Notes: generated by a model from the sequence alone, not told the origin. A stretch of DNA of 39,911 bases from an uncultured Erysipelotrichaceae bacterium (GCA_934725085.1 CAKVAL010000015.1:1-39911); one strand, 5' to 3'. Positions 1 through 7,374 are shown, numbered from the stretch's first letter. Translations and numbers: made by a program.

Positions 1-332
1 GTGTTTCTGATATTATTCTCAATGTCCTTATTAACACCACCAAAATAACGATAAAAGTCATTGCCAGAACCACAAGGTATTAGACCTACCGGTATTTCAG
101 GATTAATAGAATTAACTGTTTCTAGTAGTGTTCCATCTCCTCCAACTGAATAAATAATGATATCTTTATCATTATTATAATTTTCAATAATTTCTTTGGT
201 ATGATTTGGGTACTCTGTTACCTCAATCATATAGTCTAGTTTCTTTTCCTTACATACCTTCTCAATTAATGGTATGGCCTTAAAAGCTGATCCTTTTCCA
301 GATATTTTATTTATCACAAAAACATGTTTCAT
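1..332 (-). CDS. Diacylglycerol/lipid kinase family protein, 5' part only
   Basis: This is the first ~110 codons of a gene that leaves the window at its left edge. The translation begins MKHVFVINKISGKGSAFKAI and carries the nucleotide-binding signature VGGDGTLLE at about residues 66-74, followed by IPVGLIPCGSGNDFYR. That combination (N-terminal NxxSGKG, then GGDGT, then GSGND) is the DAGK catalytic domain of the DgkB/YegS lipid kinase family, which phosphorylates diacylglycerol or related lipids with ATP at the inner membrane face. The C-terminal beta-sandwich half is not visible, so the substrate cannot be assigned. The ATG at 332 lies 6 nt after a TACAAT -10 on this strand with no Shine-Dalgarno, so the transcript is probably leaderless. 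Family call firm; substrate unknown. Confidence 0.88.
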   Translation of the reverse strand, partial: MKHVFVINKISGKGSAFKAIPLIEKVCKEKKLDYMIEVTEYPNHTKEIIENYNNDKDIIIYSVGGDGTLLETVNSINPEIPVGLIPCGSGNDFYRYFGGVNKDIENNIRN

Positions 333-337
333 ATATT

Positions 338-349
338 TATTGTACAATA
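338..349. promoter_or_regulatory. Symmetric divergent -10 element for the lipid kinase gene and rdgB
   Basis: The perfect 12-bp palindrome TATTGTACAATA gives a TACAAT hexamer on both strands (343-348 plus, 344-339 minus). Start codons lie 7 nt (ATG 356, plus) and 6 nt (ATG 332, minus) beyond them, where transcription itself should begin. Neither side has a Shine-Dalgarno. Neither side shows a good -35. Both mRNAs are therefore predicted to be leaderless and to use one overlapping polymerase site. Confidence 0.6.
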
Positions 350-355
350 TATCTT

Positions 356-943
356 ATGAAAAAGATTTTAATGGCAACCGGTAATCTTCATAAGATTAGC
401 GAAGTTAAGGATATTCTTAATTCCTTAAATGTAGAAGTAGAAATTGTTTCACCTAAACAATTAGATCCAAATTGTGATGAACCAGTAGAAGATGGCAAGA
501 CTTTTAAAGAGAATTCTTATATAAAAGCTAAATACTATCATGACTTGTTTAACTTACCAACTATTGCGGATGATAGTGGTATCTGTATCGATTATTATGA
601 TGGGGCTCCTGGTATTTATTCAGCTAGATGGATGCCTGAATTATCATATGAAGAGAAGAATAAAAAGATTACTGATGATTTAAAAGGATCAGATAATAGG
701 GGAGCACAATTCGTTTGTGGTATTACTTATATTGATGAGCTTGGTAATGTTTCATATCATGAAGGAGTACTAGAAGGTAAGATTGCGGATGCACCATCAG
801 GCACTAAGGGCTTTGGTTATGATCCAGTTTTTGTGATGAATGGACAAGAACTTACAATGGCTGATTTAGGTGAAGAATTTAAGAAGTATAATTCACATCG
901 TGCTCTAGCTTTAAGAAAGCTGGTCGAATCACTTGAAAAATAA
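356..943 (+). CDS. rdgB: XTP/dITP diphosphatase (RdgB/HAM1 family)
   Basis: House-cleaning nucleotide pyrophosphatase that hydrolyses dITP, ITP and XTP to monophosphates and so keeps deaminated purines out of DNA and RNA. The 195-residue length is usual. It starts MKKILMATGNLHKISEVKDI, the N-terminal substrate-binding T/S-x-N-xxK-xxE motif, then has ADDSG at 71-75 (catalytic Asp region), the GFGYDPVF loop at 152-159 and the C-terminal SHRALAL base-recognition motif at 180-186. The ATG directly follows a -10 hexamer, so translation is probably leaderless. The 3' end overlaps the next gene by 11 bp. In many Firmicutes rdgB sits next to a YfcE/YsnB-type phosphodiesterase, and one is found three genes downstream here. 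Confidence 0.95.
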   Translation: MKKILMATGNLHKISEVKDILNSLNVEVEIVSPKQLDPNCDEPVEDGKTFKENSYIKAKYYHDLFNLPTIADDSGICIDYYDGAPGIYSARWMPELSYEEKNKKITDDLKGSDNRGAQFVCGITYIDELGNVSYHEGVLEGKIADAPSGTKGFGYDPVFVMNGQELTMADLGEEFKKYNSHRALALRKLVESLEK

Positions 944-1586
944 GTATCTAAGTATTATTTGTACATTATCTTTGATTATTTTTACCTTTTTAAGTTGTAT
1001 TAACTATTGGTCATTTAATAACCCTTTTTATAAAGATGAATATAAAAAGTTAGGTGTGGCTGAATATATAGGTATAAGTGAAGATGATTTAAATAAGACT
1101 ACAGATATTTTACTAGGGTATATCAAAGGAGAAAATGATTCATTAGACATAGAGTGTAAGATAAATGGTATGACAAGAGAAGTCTTCAATGATCGAGAAA
1201 AGACTCATATGATTGATGTAAAGAATTTATATGAGGGAGCTATTGTGTTTAAAAATATTTCTTTTGTGATCTTTATACTGTCTTTTATCTATATTGGAAA
1301 AACTAAGAGTTTATTTATTGGCTATAAGTATTCATTATCGCTTGTTGGCTTTATAATGGCCTTTATATTGTTGTTTTGTTTAATGGACTTTGAAGGCTTT
1401 TGGTTAGCTTTTCATCATCTATTCTTTCCATTTAATGATCTATATATACTAGATCCAAGATACGATGTCTTAGTGATGATGTTACCAGAGGGATTCTTCT
1501 TTGATTTGTGTATTTTAATTGTTGTATCAACTACTATGGTGTTAGTAGGTTTATATTTTGTATTGAGGAAGTTTTTAAATGATTAA
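933..1586 (+). CDS. DUF1461/TIGR01906 membrane protein, Lit-like
   Basis: 217-residue membrane protein with an N-terminal hydrophobic segment (5-24), an extracytoplasmic stretch (about 25-107) and three further hydrophobic segments (108-122, 133-151, 190-211). It has the DUF1461 hallmarks: FNDREKTHMIDVKNLY at 85-100 and the aromatic block FHHLFFPFNDLYILDPRYDV at 160-179, followed by LPEGFFFD. The lipoprotein intramolecular transacylases (Lit) of Enterococcus and Bacillus belong to this family; they move an acyl chain to make lyso-form lipoproteins, and conserved histidines such as H92 and H161/H162 here are the likely key residues. Lit activity is inference from family. The start is a TTG overlapping rdgB by 11 bp without a clear Shine-Dalgarno; no in-frame ATG before residue 80 would keep the first membrane segment. 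Lipoprotein genes (serpin, DUF885) and lspA lie in the same window. Confidence 0.75.
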   Translation: MKNKYLSIICTLSLIIFTFLSCINYWSFNNPFYKDEYKKLGVAEYIGISEDDLNKTTDILLGYIKGENDSLDIECKINGMTREVFNDREKTHMIDVKNLYEGAIVFKNISFVIFILSFIYIGKTKSLFIGYKYSLSLVGFIMAFILLFCLMDFEGFWLAFHHLFFPFNDLYILDPRYDVLVMMLPEGFFFDLCILIVVSTTMVLVGLYFVLRKFLND

Positions 1587-2085
1587 TATTGTCTTATATC
1601 AACCTGAGAAGCCTGCAAATACAGGCAATATTGTAAGAACTTGTATGTGCTTTGATATGAAGTTACATATCATTGGACCAATTACTTTTTCTTTCGATGA
1701 CAAGTATTTAAAAAGAGCTGAAATGGACTATGTAAAGGATTGTGACATTTCTTTTTATGATAGTTATGAAGACTTTTTAAGTAAAAATTATAAGGGGCAA
1801 TTTGTTTATTTATCTAGATATGGCCTAGATACTTTTGATCATTGTCAGTTTAATGAAAGTGGTGATATTTATATCATGTTTGGTAAGGAATCAACTGGTA
1901 TTCCTAAGGAAATCTTAAAGGATCATTTGGATAGCACTTATAGGCTTCCTATGAAGGCTGATGCGAGAAGTCTGAATTTATCAAATTGTGTTGCGATTTG
2001 TGCTTTTGAGGCTTGTAAACAAACAGGCTTTGAAAGACTTAGTAAAGTTGAAGTTATCAAGGGTGCTGACTGGTTACTTAAGTAG
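1579..2085 (+). CDS. trmL: tRNA (cytidine/uridine(34)-2'-O)-methyltransferase TrmL (SPOUT)
   Basis: 168-residue SPOUT-fold methyltransferase that uses SAM to 2'-O-methylate the wobble nucleotide of tRNA-Leu isoacceptors. The three knot motifs are clear: NTGNIVRTC at 14-22, FGKESTGIP at 101-109 and RSLNLSNCVAICAFEA at 130-145, where the last two form the SAM pocket. Length and order match the minimal TrmL/CspR form without an extra RNA-binding domain. Its ATG overlaps the upstream Lit-like gene by 8 bp, which suggests translational coupling. Related SpoU proteins that methylate rRNA are longer, so TrmL is preferred. Confidence 0.92.
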   Translation: MINIVLYQPEKPANTGNIVRTCMCFDMKLHIIGPITFSFDDKYLKRAEMDYVKDCDISFYDSYEDFLSKNYKGQFVYLSRYGLDTFDHCQFNESGDIYIMFGKESTGIPKEILKDHLDSTYRLPMKADARSLNLSNCVAICAFEACKQTGFERLSKVEVIKGADWLLK

Positions 2086-2093
2086 TTTTGGTT

Positions 2094-2099
2094 TATAAT
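2094..2099 (+). promoter_or_regulatory. -10 element for a leaderless start at 2106
   Basis: TATAAT is followed by the 6-nt spacer GATTTT and then ATG at 2106, with no Shine-Dalgarno. The trmL stop codon ends only 8 bp before this hexamer. A convincing -35 is not visible. The position implies an internal promoter with transcription starting at or next to the A of the ATG. Confidence 0.5.
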
Positions 2100-2105
2100 G
2101 ATTTT

Positions 2106-2507
2106 ATGCAGTTTAAAAGAGCGATATTAGTAATTTGTGTTATATGTTTAACTATTGGTTCTTATCTTTTTATGAACCGTAATTATGATTCTTTATCTAG
2201 ATATCCATATGGTACAAGTGAAGAGAGGGCATTAATAAAGAAATATTTGGATGAAAGAGAAATCAAATATATTATTGATTATTCTATTGATCCAGTTTAT
2301 TTTATAAGATATTGTACATATCCAGGTTTTTTAGCTTATCATATCGATTATTATAATAAGGCAGCACAACATTTCTATTTCTTAAATGATTATGAAATTG
2401 TTGATGTTGTTGAAAGATTATTAGATAAGCATATTGATATGGATTGGGCATATGAAGAGTATGCATATCATCATTATGATGGTTTATTAAGGGAACTTAC
2501 AAAATGA
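2106..2507 (+). CDS. Small membrane-anchored protein of unknown function
   Basis: 133 residues: MQFKRAILVICVICLTIGSY forms a short basic N-terminus and one membrane segment, then about 110 residues rich in Tyr, Asp and His, presumably outside the cell. I do not recognise a catalytic motif. The stretch ALIKKYLDEREIKYIIDYSI plus a following FIRYCTYPGF is reminiscent of the N-terminal helical part of some Firmicute D,D-carboxypeptidase-like (M15) proteins, but the peptidase domain is absent, so this is only a hint. A TTG 18 nt upstream would also give an open frame, but that TTG and the next codons lie on the -10 hexamer, so ATG 2106 is preferred. The gene overlaps the phosphodiesterase gene by 4 bp. 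Confidence 0.7.
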   Translation: MQFKRAILVICVICLTIGSYLFMNRNYDSLSRYPYGTSEERALIKKYLDEREIKYIIDYSIDPVYFIRYCTYPGFLAYHIDYYNKAAQHFYFLNDYEIVDVVERLLDKHIDMDWAYEEYAYHHYDGLLRELTK

Positions 2508-2971
2508 AAATAGTTGTATGTAGTGATAATCATTATAATTTTGATGTCTTAGATAAGATTTTAGCTGATAATCCTGATGCGGATTATTATTGGCACTTAG
2601 GTGATTCTGAGGCTAATGAGGAAAAGGATATTTATCCTTTTGTGTCAGTTAGAGGTAATAATGATTATTTGAATTTACCCGTATTTAAGATTTTTGAAGT
2701 AGGTGGTCACCGCTTCTTTTTAACTCATGGTCATCGTTATTTGCGTAGTGATTTCTATGGTTTATATGAGGTGGCCGTACAAAATAACTGTGATGTCTTA
2801 TTATATGGCCATACTCACATGTTTTCTGATTATAGCTATGAGGGTGTTAGGTTTTTAAATCCTGGCTCATGTCGCTTAAATAGGGATGGTACACCACCTT
2901 CATATATGATTATTAATATTGATGATGATCGCAATATTAATGTAAAAAGAGTTGATATAGTTAAGAAATAA
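2504..2971 (+). CDS. YfcE/MJ0936-family metallophosphoesterase
   Basis: 155-residue compact calcineurin-type phosphodiesterase. Metal-binding motifs appear in the expected order: SDNH (D8, H10), HLGDSE (D34), GNND (51-54), THGH (74-77) and GHTH (102-105), the last followed by LNPGSC, which is typical of the YfcE/YsnB group. Family members hydrolyse phosphodiesters with Mn2+ or similar metals; the natural substrate is generally unknown. The ATG overlaps the preceding stop codon (ATGA), so the two are translationally coupled. A terminator follows the stop within a few bases, making this the last gene of the rdgB row. The YsnB-like call is secure, a named substrate is not. Confidence 0.9.
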   Translation: MKIVVCSDNHYNFDVLDKILADNPDADYYWHLGDSEANEEKDIYPFVSVRGNNDYLNLPVFKIFEVGGHRFFLTHGHRYLRSDFYGLYEVAVQNNCDVLLYGHTHMFSDYSYEGVRFLNPGSCRLNRDGTPPSYMIINIDDDRNINVKRVDIVKK

Positions 2972-2974
2972 AAG

Positions 2975-2997
2975 TCATACTTAGGTATGATTTTTTT
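2975..2997 (+). terminator. Intrinsic terminator after the phosphodiesterase gene
   Basis: TCATAC, loop TTAG, GTATGA, then seven T. The six-base stem starts 4 nt after the stop codon and ends the rdgB transcription unit. Confidence 0.8.
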
Positions 2998-3012
2998 ATC
3001 GGGTAGTGTCGA

Positions 3013-3032
3013 TATAATTTCTTTGAAGGAGG
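3013..3032 (+). promoter_or_regulatory. -10 and ribosome binding site of the serpin gene
   Basis: TATAAT at 3013-3018 is followed by a strong AAGGAGG at 3026-3032, 6 nt before ATG 3039. The -35 region would lie in the T-run of the preceding terminator and is poor. Unlike several neighbours, this gene has a normal Shine-Dalgarno leader. Confidence 0.55.
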
Positions 3033-3038
3033 TACTGT

Positions 3039-4721
3039 ATGAAAAAACTTTTAATTATCTTATTAACTTTGTTTATGATAACTGGTTGTGGTAATAATAC
3101 AAATACCGATGATACTATCGATAATGATCCTATAGTTGTAGATAATAAGGTTAAGGATTTTGATTTGGCTTTTCTTAAGTTAGAAAACAAAGAGACTAAT
3201 TTAATCTATTCGCCTTTATCAATTAAATATTGTCTAGCAATCTTAAGTGAAGGGGCAAATGGTGACACCAAAACCCAAATTGATAATATATTAGATGGTT
3301 ATGTGCCTAAGACTTATACTAATAGTAAACACTTATCTTTGGCTAATTTAGTTGCTATAAAAGATGATATAGAGGTTAATCCTGAATTCGAAAAAGTATT
3401 AGGCGATAAATATCGAATAGGGATTATTAAAGAATCGTTTAGTGATCCTACTAATATTAATAATTGGATTGATAAGAAGACATTTGGGATGATTGATAAT
3501 TATATCGATTCTTTTGATTCTAATTTAAAGTTTTTAATATTAAATGCTTTGGCAATTGATATGGACTGGGTAAATAAGATACAAGCTAGTTATGGCTATA
3601 CCCCAAATCATGAAGCGTATAGTGCTAATGTTATGGAGTATTCGATAGATATGTATCCTGAACTTGAATTTAATGGTTCCAAAGTTAAGGGTACTGAGTT
3701 TGTTGTGACAGCCAATAAATATGACATTATCAAGGAACTAGGTGAAGAAAATATTAGACAGATTGTTTCAAATGATCTAAGAAAACATATGGAAGAATAT
3801 TCATATACATATGAATCGTTATCATCAATTTATGAGACTGATAATAAAGAAACTATTATTAGTTTATTTCTAGATGATTATATAAATGAAATTGCTAAGA
3901 ATTATGGTGATTATGGTGAATCTACTGACTTCTATTATTATATCGATGATTCTATCAATGTCTTTGGCAAGGATTTAAAAGAATATGATGGGACACAATT
4001 TCAATTTGTGGCAATTATGCCAAAGAACGAAGAATTAACTTCTTATATTGATAAACTTAATGTTAAAGATATAGATTCTATTATTAACAATCTTAAGAAA
4101 CCATCATATGATGATTTTGAAGAAGGATATATAACTGAAATAAAAGGTTTATTCCCAACTTTCTCTTTTGACTATGATTTAAATTTAAATGACGACTTAG
4201 CAAAATTAGGTGTCACGGATATTTTTGATCCTAATAAGGCTGACTTTAATAAGATGGTTGGTGAAGAATCGATTGTTGTTGATACTAAGCATAAGTCTAC
4301 AATTGAGTTATCTAATGAAGGCATAAAGGCTAGTGCTGTCACACTTAGTGGTGGCGCTGGTGCTGCTGGTGTATATGATTACCTATTTGAAGTACCAGTA
4401 AAGACTATTGAATTCAATTTTAACAAGCCATTTTTATTCTTAATCAGAAATAAAGATACTAATGAAATATGGTTTATAGGAACTTTATATGATGGTGAAA
4501 AACCAAATGATTTGGTTATTACAGTATTTGTTGAAGATTTGAAGATTAGAAAAGAACCTACTACTTTTGCGAAATCGATCAGAACTGCTAAAAAATTCGA
4601 AAACTTCTTAGGTAGCGGTAATATTAAAGAAGCTGATGGTTATACTTGGTATGAACTAAAAGATGGCGGTTGGATAGCTAATAATAATAATGAATGGCTA
4701 TCGGTTTATCAAAGAAATTAA
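3039..4721 (+). CDS. Lipoprotein serpin with C-terminal SH3-like domain
   Basis: 560 residues. The lipobox ITGC places the lipidated Cys at 17, so the protein should be tethered outside the membrane. Serpin signatures: NLIYSPLSIKYCLAILSEGA near 56-75, FQFVAIMPK in the middle, the shutter/breach region with ELSNEGIKASAVT, and the C-terminal FNFNKPFLFLIRNKDTNEIW at about 460-479. The reactive-centre hinge begins near E427-G428; the loop that follows is rich in Gly and Ala, and counting 15-16 residues from the hinge puts P1 at a small residue, which would suit elastase-like proteases. That specificity is inference. Residues about 493-560 (VEDLKIRKEP... WYELKDGGWIA) look like a bacterial SH3 (SH3b) domain, possibly a wall-binding tail. 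The 3' end overlaps the convergent araC-type gene by 4 bp. Confidence 0.88.
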   Translation: MKKLLIILLTLFMITGCGNNTNTDDTIDNDPIVVDNKVKDFDLAFLKLENKETNLIYSPLSIKYCLAILSEGANGDTKTQIDNILDGYVPKTYTNSKHLSLANLVAIKDDIEVNPEFEKVLGDKYRIGIIKESFSDPTNINNWIDKKTFGMIDNYIDSFDSNLKFLILNALAIDMDWVNKIQASYGYTPNHEAYSANVMEYSIDMYPELEFNGSKVKGTEFVVTANKYDIIKELGEENIRQIVSNDLRKHMEEYSYTYESLSSIYETDNKETIISLFLDDYINEIAKNYGDYGESTDFYYYIDDSINVFGKDLKEYDGTQFQFVAIMPKNEELTSYIDKLNVKDIDSIINNLKKPSYDDFEEGYITEIKGLFPTFSFDYDLNLNDDLAKLGVTDIFDPNKADFNKMVGEESIVVDTKHKSTIELSNEGIKASAVTLSGGAGAAGVYDYLFEVPVKTIEFNFNKPFLFLIRNKDTNEIWFIGTLYDGEKPNDLVITVFVEDLKIRKEPTTFAKSIRTAKKFENFLGSGNIKEADGYTWYELKDGGWIANNNNEWLSVYQRN

Positions 4722-5899
4722 TAATGTTTCTTTCTTCTATATTCTCCAGGTGTTTCACCAACATATTTTAAGAAAGTTCTATTAAAATGACTCTGTGAAG
4801 AAAAAGATAGTAGGGATGATATAGCGCTAGATGGCTTATCGGTAAAGCTTAAAAGACGCTTAGCTTCCTCTATCTTTTCTTTTAAGATATAGTCTTTGAT
4901 TGTCATGCCAGTATCTTCCTTAAATTTCGCAAATAACCAAGACTTAGAAATATATAAGGCATTTGAAAGATCATCTATCTCAATATGGTCATAGATGTGC
5001 TTAGAAATATAATTAGCTACATCAACAACAAGTTTAGATGGTGTCTTTTGAAACTTAACTCTTTCAACTCTTTTTGTATAATCAAGAATCATATGATATT
5101 CAAGATTAGTGATTGACTCCATATCGTTTAATAGTTCACATTTTTGAATATAATCATCACTCAATTTAAACGCAACATCCTCACTAAGACCTCCTTTAAT
5201 AGCCGATCTAGAGGCTAGGGTAACCGAGACAATGAAGATGTTTTTATATTGTCTTAACATGCTCTTAGAAAGAATGCCAGGTCTTATGGCAGGAGCCTTC
5301 TTTAGCCATTCTTTTAAAACTGTTGTATTACCACTTTCTACAAGGGTCATTAATTGATCCTCAATACCTTTAGAATTATAAGTGCTTTGGCTATAGGCTA
5401 ATTCTTGAGAAGCATCTAGCTCTATTGATTCTTTAAATAAATCTTCTTGTTTGGAATCAGCTATTACAATATCCTCAAGATTATATTTTTCCTTATTTAA
5501 CGCAAAATTAGTAACACACAGTGTCTGCATCAAACTATCAAGAGGGAAACAGATGATATTCTTCATCGACTTAATAAAATCATTGGTATTTTCTACATCC
5601 AATCTAAAAGCTAATTCCTTTAGTTCATAATCTTCCATTGGCGTTTGTCTTGTTGGACCAATTACTATCTTATATATATTGGCATTTAAAACACCATAAT
5701 AACTAAAATCAGGTGCAGTATAGTAGCCTACATGTTTATCAATTTCTAACACATCATTCTTATATAAATCCAGAGGATCTTTTTCTAGTTTTACTAGAGA
5801 ATGATAGAGAATTAAGTCTCTATTTTTATAAAGTCTTACAGGAATGCCACTTAAATCACCAATTGATCTACAAATATATATCAAGTCATCTTTATTCAT
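4718..5899 (-). CDS. AraC-family transcriptional regulator of the rhamnoside locus
   Basis: 393 residues from ATG 5899. The last ~100 residues form the two-HTH AraC domain: IEIDDLSNALYISKSWLFAK (first HTH), then the second HTH with FSSQSHFNRTFLKYVGETPG and a final EYRR. The N-terminal ~280 residues are not the usual cupin; they look like the helical/sensor type seen in other Firmicute AraC-like regulators, and the ligand is unknown. It is divergent from rhaB, so control of the rhamnose operon, with rhamnose as inducer, is the natural inference. A TTG at 5917 gives a longer frame, but that codon precedes the -10 TATAAT (5911-5906); ATG 5899 lies 6 nt after the hexamer without a Shine-Dalgarno, so a leaderless start is preferred. 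Confidence 0.9.
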   Translation of the reverse strand: MNKDDLIYICRSIGDLSGIPVRLYKNRDLILYHSLVKLEKDPLDLYKNDVLEIDKHVGYYTAPDFSYYGVLNANIYKIVIGPTRQTPMEDYELKELAFRLDVENTNDFIKSMKNIICFPLDSLMQTLCVTNFALNKEKYNLEDIVIADSKQEDLFKESIELDASQELAYSQSTYNSKGIEDQLMTLVESGNTTVLKEWLKKAPAIRPGILSKSMLRQYKNIFIVSVTLASRSAIKGGLSEDVAFKLSDDYIQKCELLNDMESITNLEYHMILDYTKRVERVKFQKTPSKLVVDVANYISKHIYDHIEIDDLSNALYISKSWLFAKFKEDTGMTIKDYILKEKIEEAKRLLSFTDKPSSAISSLLSFSSQSHFNRTFLKYVGETPGEYRRKKHY

Positions 5900-5905
5900 A
5901 ACAGT

Positions 5906-5911
5906 ATTATA
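5906..5911 (-). promoter_or_regulatory. -10 element for a leaderless araC-type transcript
   Basis: TATAAT on the minus strand, spacer ACTGTT, then ATG at 5899. No Shine-Dalgarno is present between them, so the mRNA probably begins at the start codon. Confidence 0.5.
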
Positions 5912-5942
5912 GTACAAATTAGAATAGTATTATGCAATAAAT

Positions 5943-5956
5943 TGTAAACGCTTACT
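5943..5956 (+). promoter_or_regulatory. cre site (CcpA operator) upstream of rhaB
   Basis: TGTAAACGCTTACT fits the catabolite-responsive element consensus WTGNAANCGNWNNCW at every defined position (W = T at 5942). It lies immediately upstream of the rhaB -10, so CcpA binding should block the promoter in preferred sugars. Recognition is by consensus; the ccpA gene is not in the window. Confidence 0.75.
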
Positions 5957-5958
5957 TC

Positions 5959-5964
5959 TATAAT
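5959..5964 (+). promoter_or_regulatory. -10 element of the rhamnoside operon
   Basis: TATAAT 3 bp after the cre site. The -35 position (about 5936-5941, AATAAA) is poor, as expected for a promoter that needs an AraC-type activator. The ribosome binding site GGAAGGAG at 5976-5983 follows, 5 nt before ATG 5989. Confidence 0.6.
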
Positions 5965-5988
5965 GAAGTCAAGATGGAAGGAGTGTGT

Positions 5989-7374
5989 ATGGAATATTAT
6001 CTTGCGATTGACATTGGAGCCTCTAGTGGAAGACATATTATAGGTTATCTAAATGATGGAAAAATTATTTGTGAAGAAGTCTATAGATTCAAGAATGCAT
6101 TGATTAATAAGCACAATCATAAGTGTTGGGATATCGACTACTTATTTAATCAAGTACTTATGGGATTAAAAAAATGTAAAGAATTAAATAAAATTCCAAA
6201 AACTATAGGCATTGATACTTGGGCTGTCGATTATGTGCTTATTGATGAAGAAGGTAATAGAATTGGTGATTCTATCAGTTATCGTGATAATCGAACCAAT
6301 GGTATTGATAAGGAAGTTTATAAGGTAATTGATGAAAAATCTTTGTATCAAAGAACTGGTATTCAGAAACAAAATTTTAATACTATTTATCAATTAATGG
6401 CAGATAAAGATAATTTAAATAAGGCAACTTGTATGTTTATGATACCTGACTATTTAAATTATTTATTAACAGGAATCAAGGCACAAGAATATACTAATGC
6501 GACTACTACTCAATTAATATGTCCTGATACTAAAGCTTGGGACTTTGAATTAATTGATAAATTAGGTTTTCCAAGAAAAATATTTCTACCGATAAATAAA
6601 CCGGGTACTATTATTAATACATTAAAAAAAGAAGTTATCGATATTGTCGGATTTAATACAACAGTAGTATCTATCGCTAGTCATGATACCGCATCAGCTG
6701 TAATTGCAGTCCCTAGTTTAAAGAAACACCCTCTATATATAAGTTCTGGAACTTGGTCACTAATGGGTACTGAACTTGAAGATATAAATGTTTCCTTGTT
6801 GAGCCGTAAATATAATCTAACAAATGAAGGTGGCTTTAATTATCGTTATCGTTTCCTTAAAAATATCATGGGACTTTGGATGATTCAATCGGTTCAAAAA
6901 GAAGATGATAATAACTATTCATTTAGTCAATTATGTGAAATGGCTGAAAAGTCTAATAATAATTCAATTATCGATGTAAATGATTCACGATTCTTAGCAC
7001 CTAAAAGTATGATTAATGAAATTAAAGAATACTGTAAGGAAAAATACTTGGATATCCCAAAAAGTATTGGTGATATCTCAAGGATAATCTATAGATCACT
7101 TGCTTTAAGTTATAAAAAGACTATTGAAGAAATAGAAGAAATAACAGGTTTAGAATTTGATGAAATCAATATTATAGGTGGCGGTTCTAATGCTGAATAC
7201 TTAAATAAATTAACTAAGGAAATATGCGGAAGAAAAGTAATTACAGGGCCAAGTGAAGCTACTGCCATCGGTAATATAAGTTGTCAGATGTTAAAAATGG
7301 GTTTGTTTAAAAACCTATTAGAAGCAAGAACTTGTATCTATAAATCATTTCAAATAAAGGAGGAATCATGTTAG
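5989..7374 (+). CDS. rhaB: Rhamnulokinase (FGGY family)
   Basis: 461 residues from ATG 5989; the ATG 15 nt upstream lies on the Shine-Dalgarno, so the later ATG is chosen. The protein phosphorylates L-rhamnulose to L-rhamnulose 1-phosphate with ATP. FGGY-kinase features: N-terminal phosphate motif YLAIDIGASSGRHI, WDIDYLFNQVLMGL, GIDTWAVDYVLID (sugar/catalytic Asp region), SHDTASAVIAVP, SSGTWSLMGTE, and the adenosine-binding IIGGGSNAEYLNKL near the C-terminus. SSGRHI and GTWSLMG are typical of RhaB rather than xylulose or glycerol kinases. First gene of a row with 7-14 nt overlaps or tiny gaps; isomerase and aldolase follow. Kinase family certain, rhamnulose specificity strongly supported by rhaD and GH78 nearby. 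Confidence 0.92.
   Translation: MEYYLAIDIGASSGRHIIGYLNDGKIICEEVYRFKNALINKHNHKCWDIDYLFNQVLMGLKKCKELNKIPKTIGIDTWAVDYVLIDEEGNRIGDSISYRDNRTNGIDKEVYKVIDEKSLYQRTGIQKQNFNTIYQLMADKDNLNKATCMFMIPDYLNYLLTGIKAQEYTNATTTQLICPDTKAWDFELIDKLGFPRKIFLPINKPGTIINTLKKEVIDIVGFNTTVVSIASHDTASAVIAVPSLKKHPLYISSGTWSLMGTELEDINVSLLSRKYNLTNEGGFNYRYRFLKNIMGLWMIQSVQKEDDNNYSFSQLCEMAEKSNNNSIIDVNDSRFLAPKSMINEIKEYCKEKYLDIPKSIGDISRIIYRSLALSYKKTIEEIEEITGLEFDEINIIGGGSNAEYLNKLTKEICGRKVITGPSEATAIGNISCQMLKMGLFKNLLEARTCIYKSFQIKEESC

Noticed and set aside
2996..3190. Minus-strand frame opposite the serpin start
   Set aside because: Overlaps the serpin signal peptide and terminator, with no ribosome site; shadow of the real gene.
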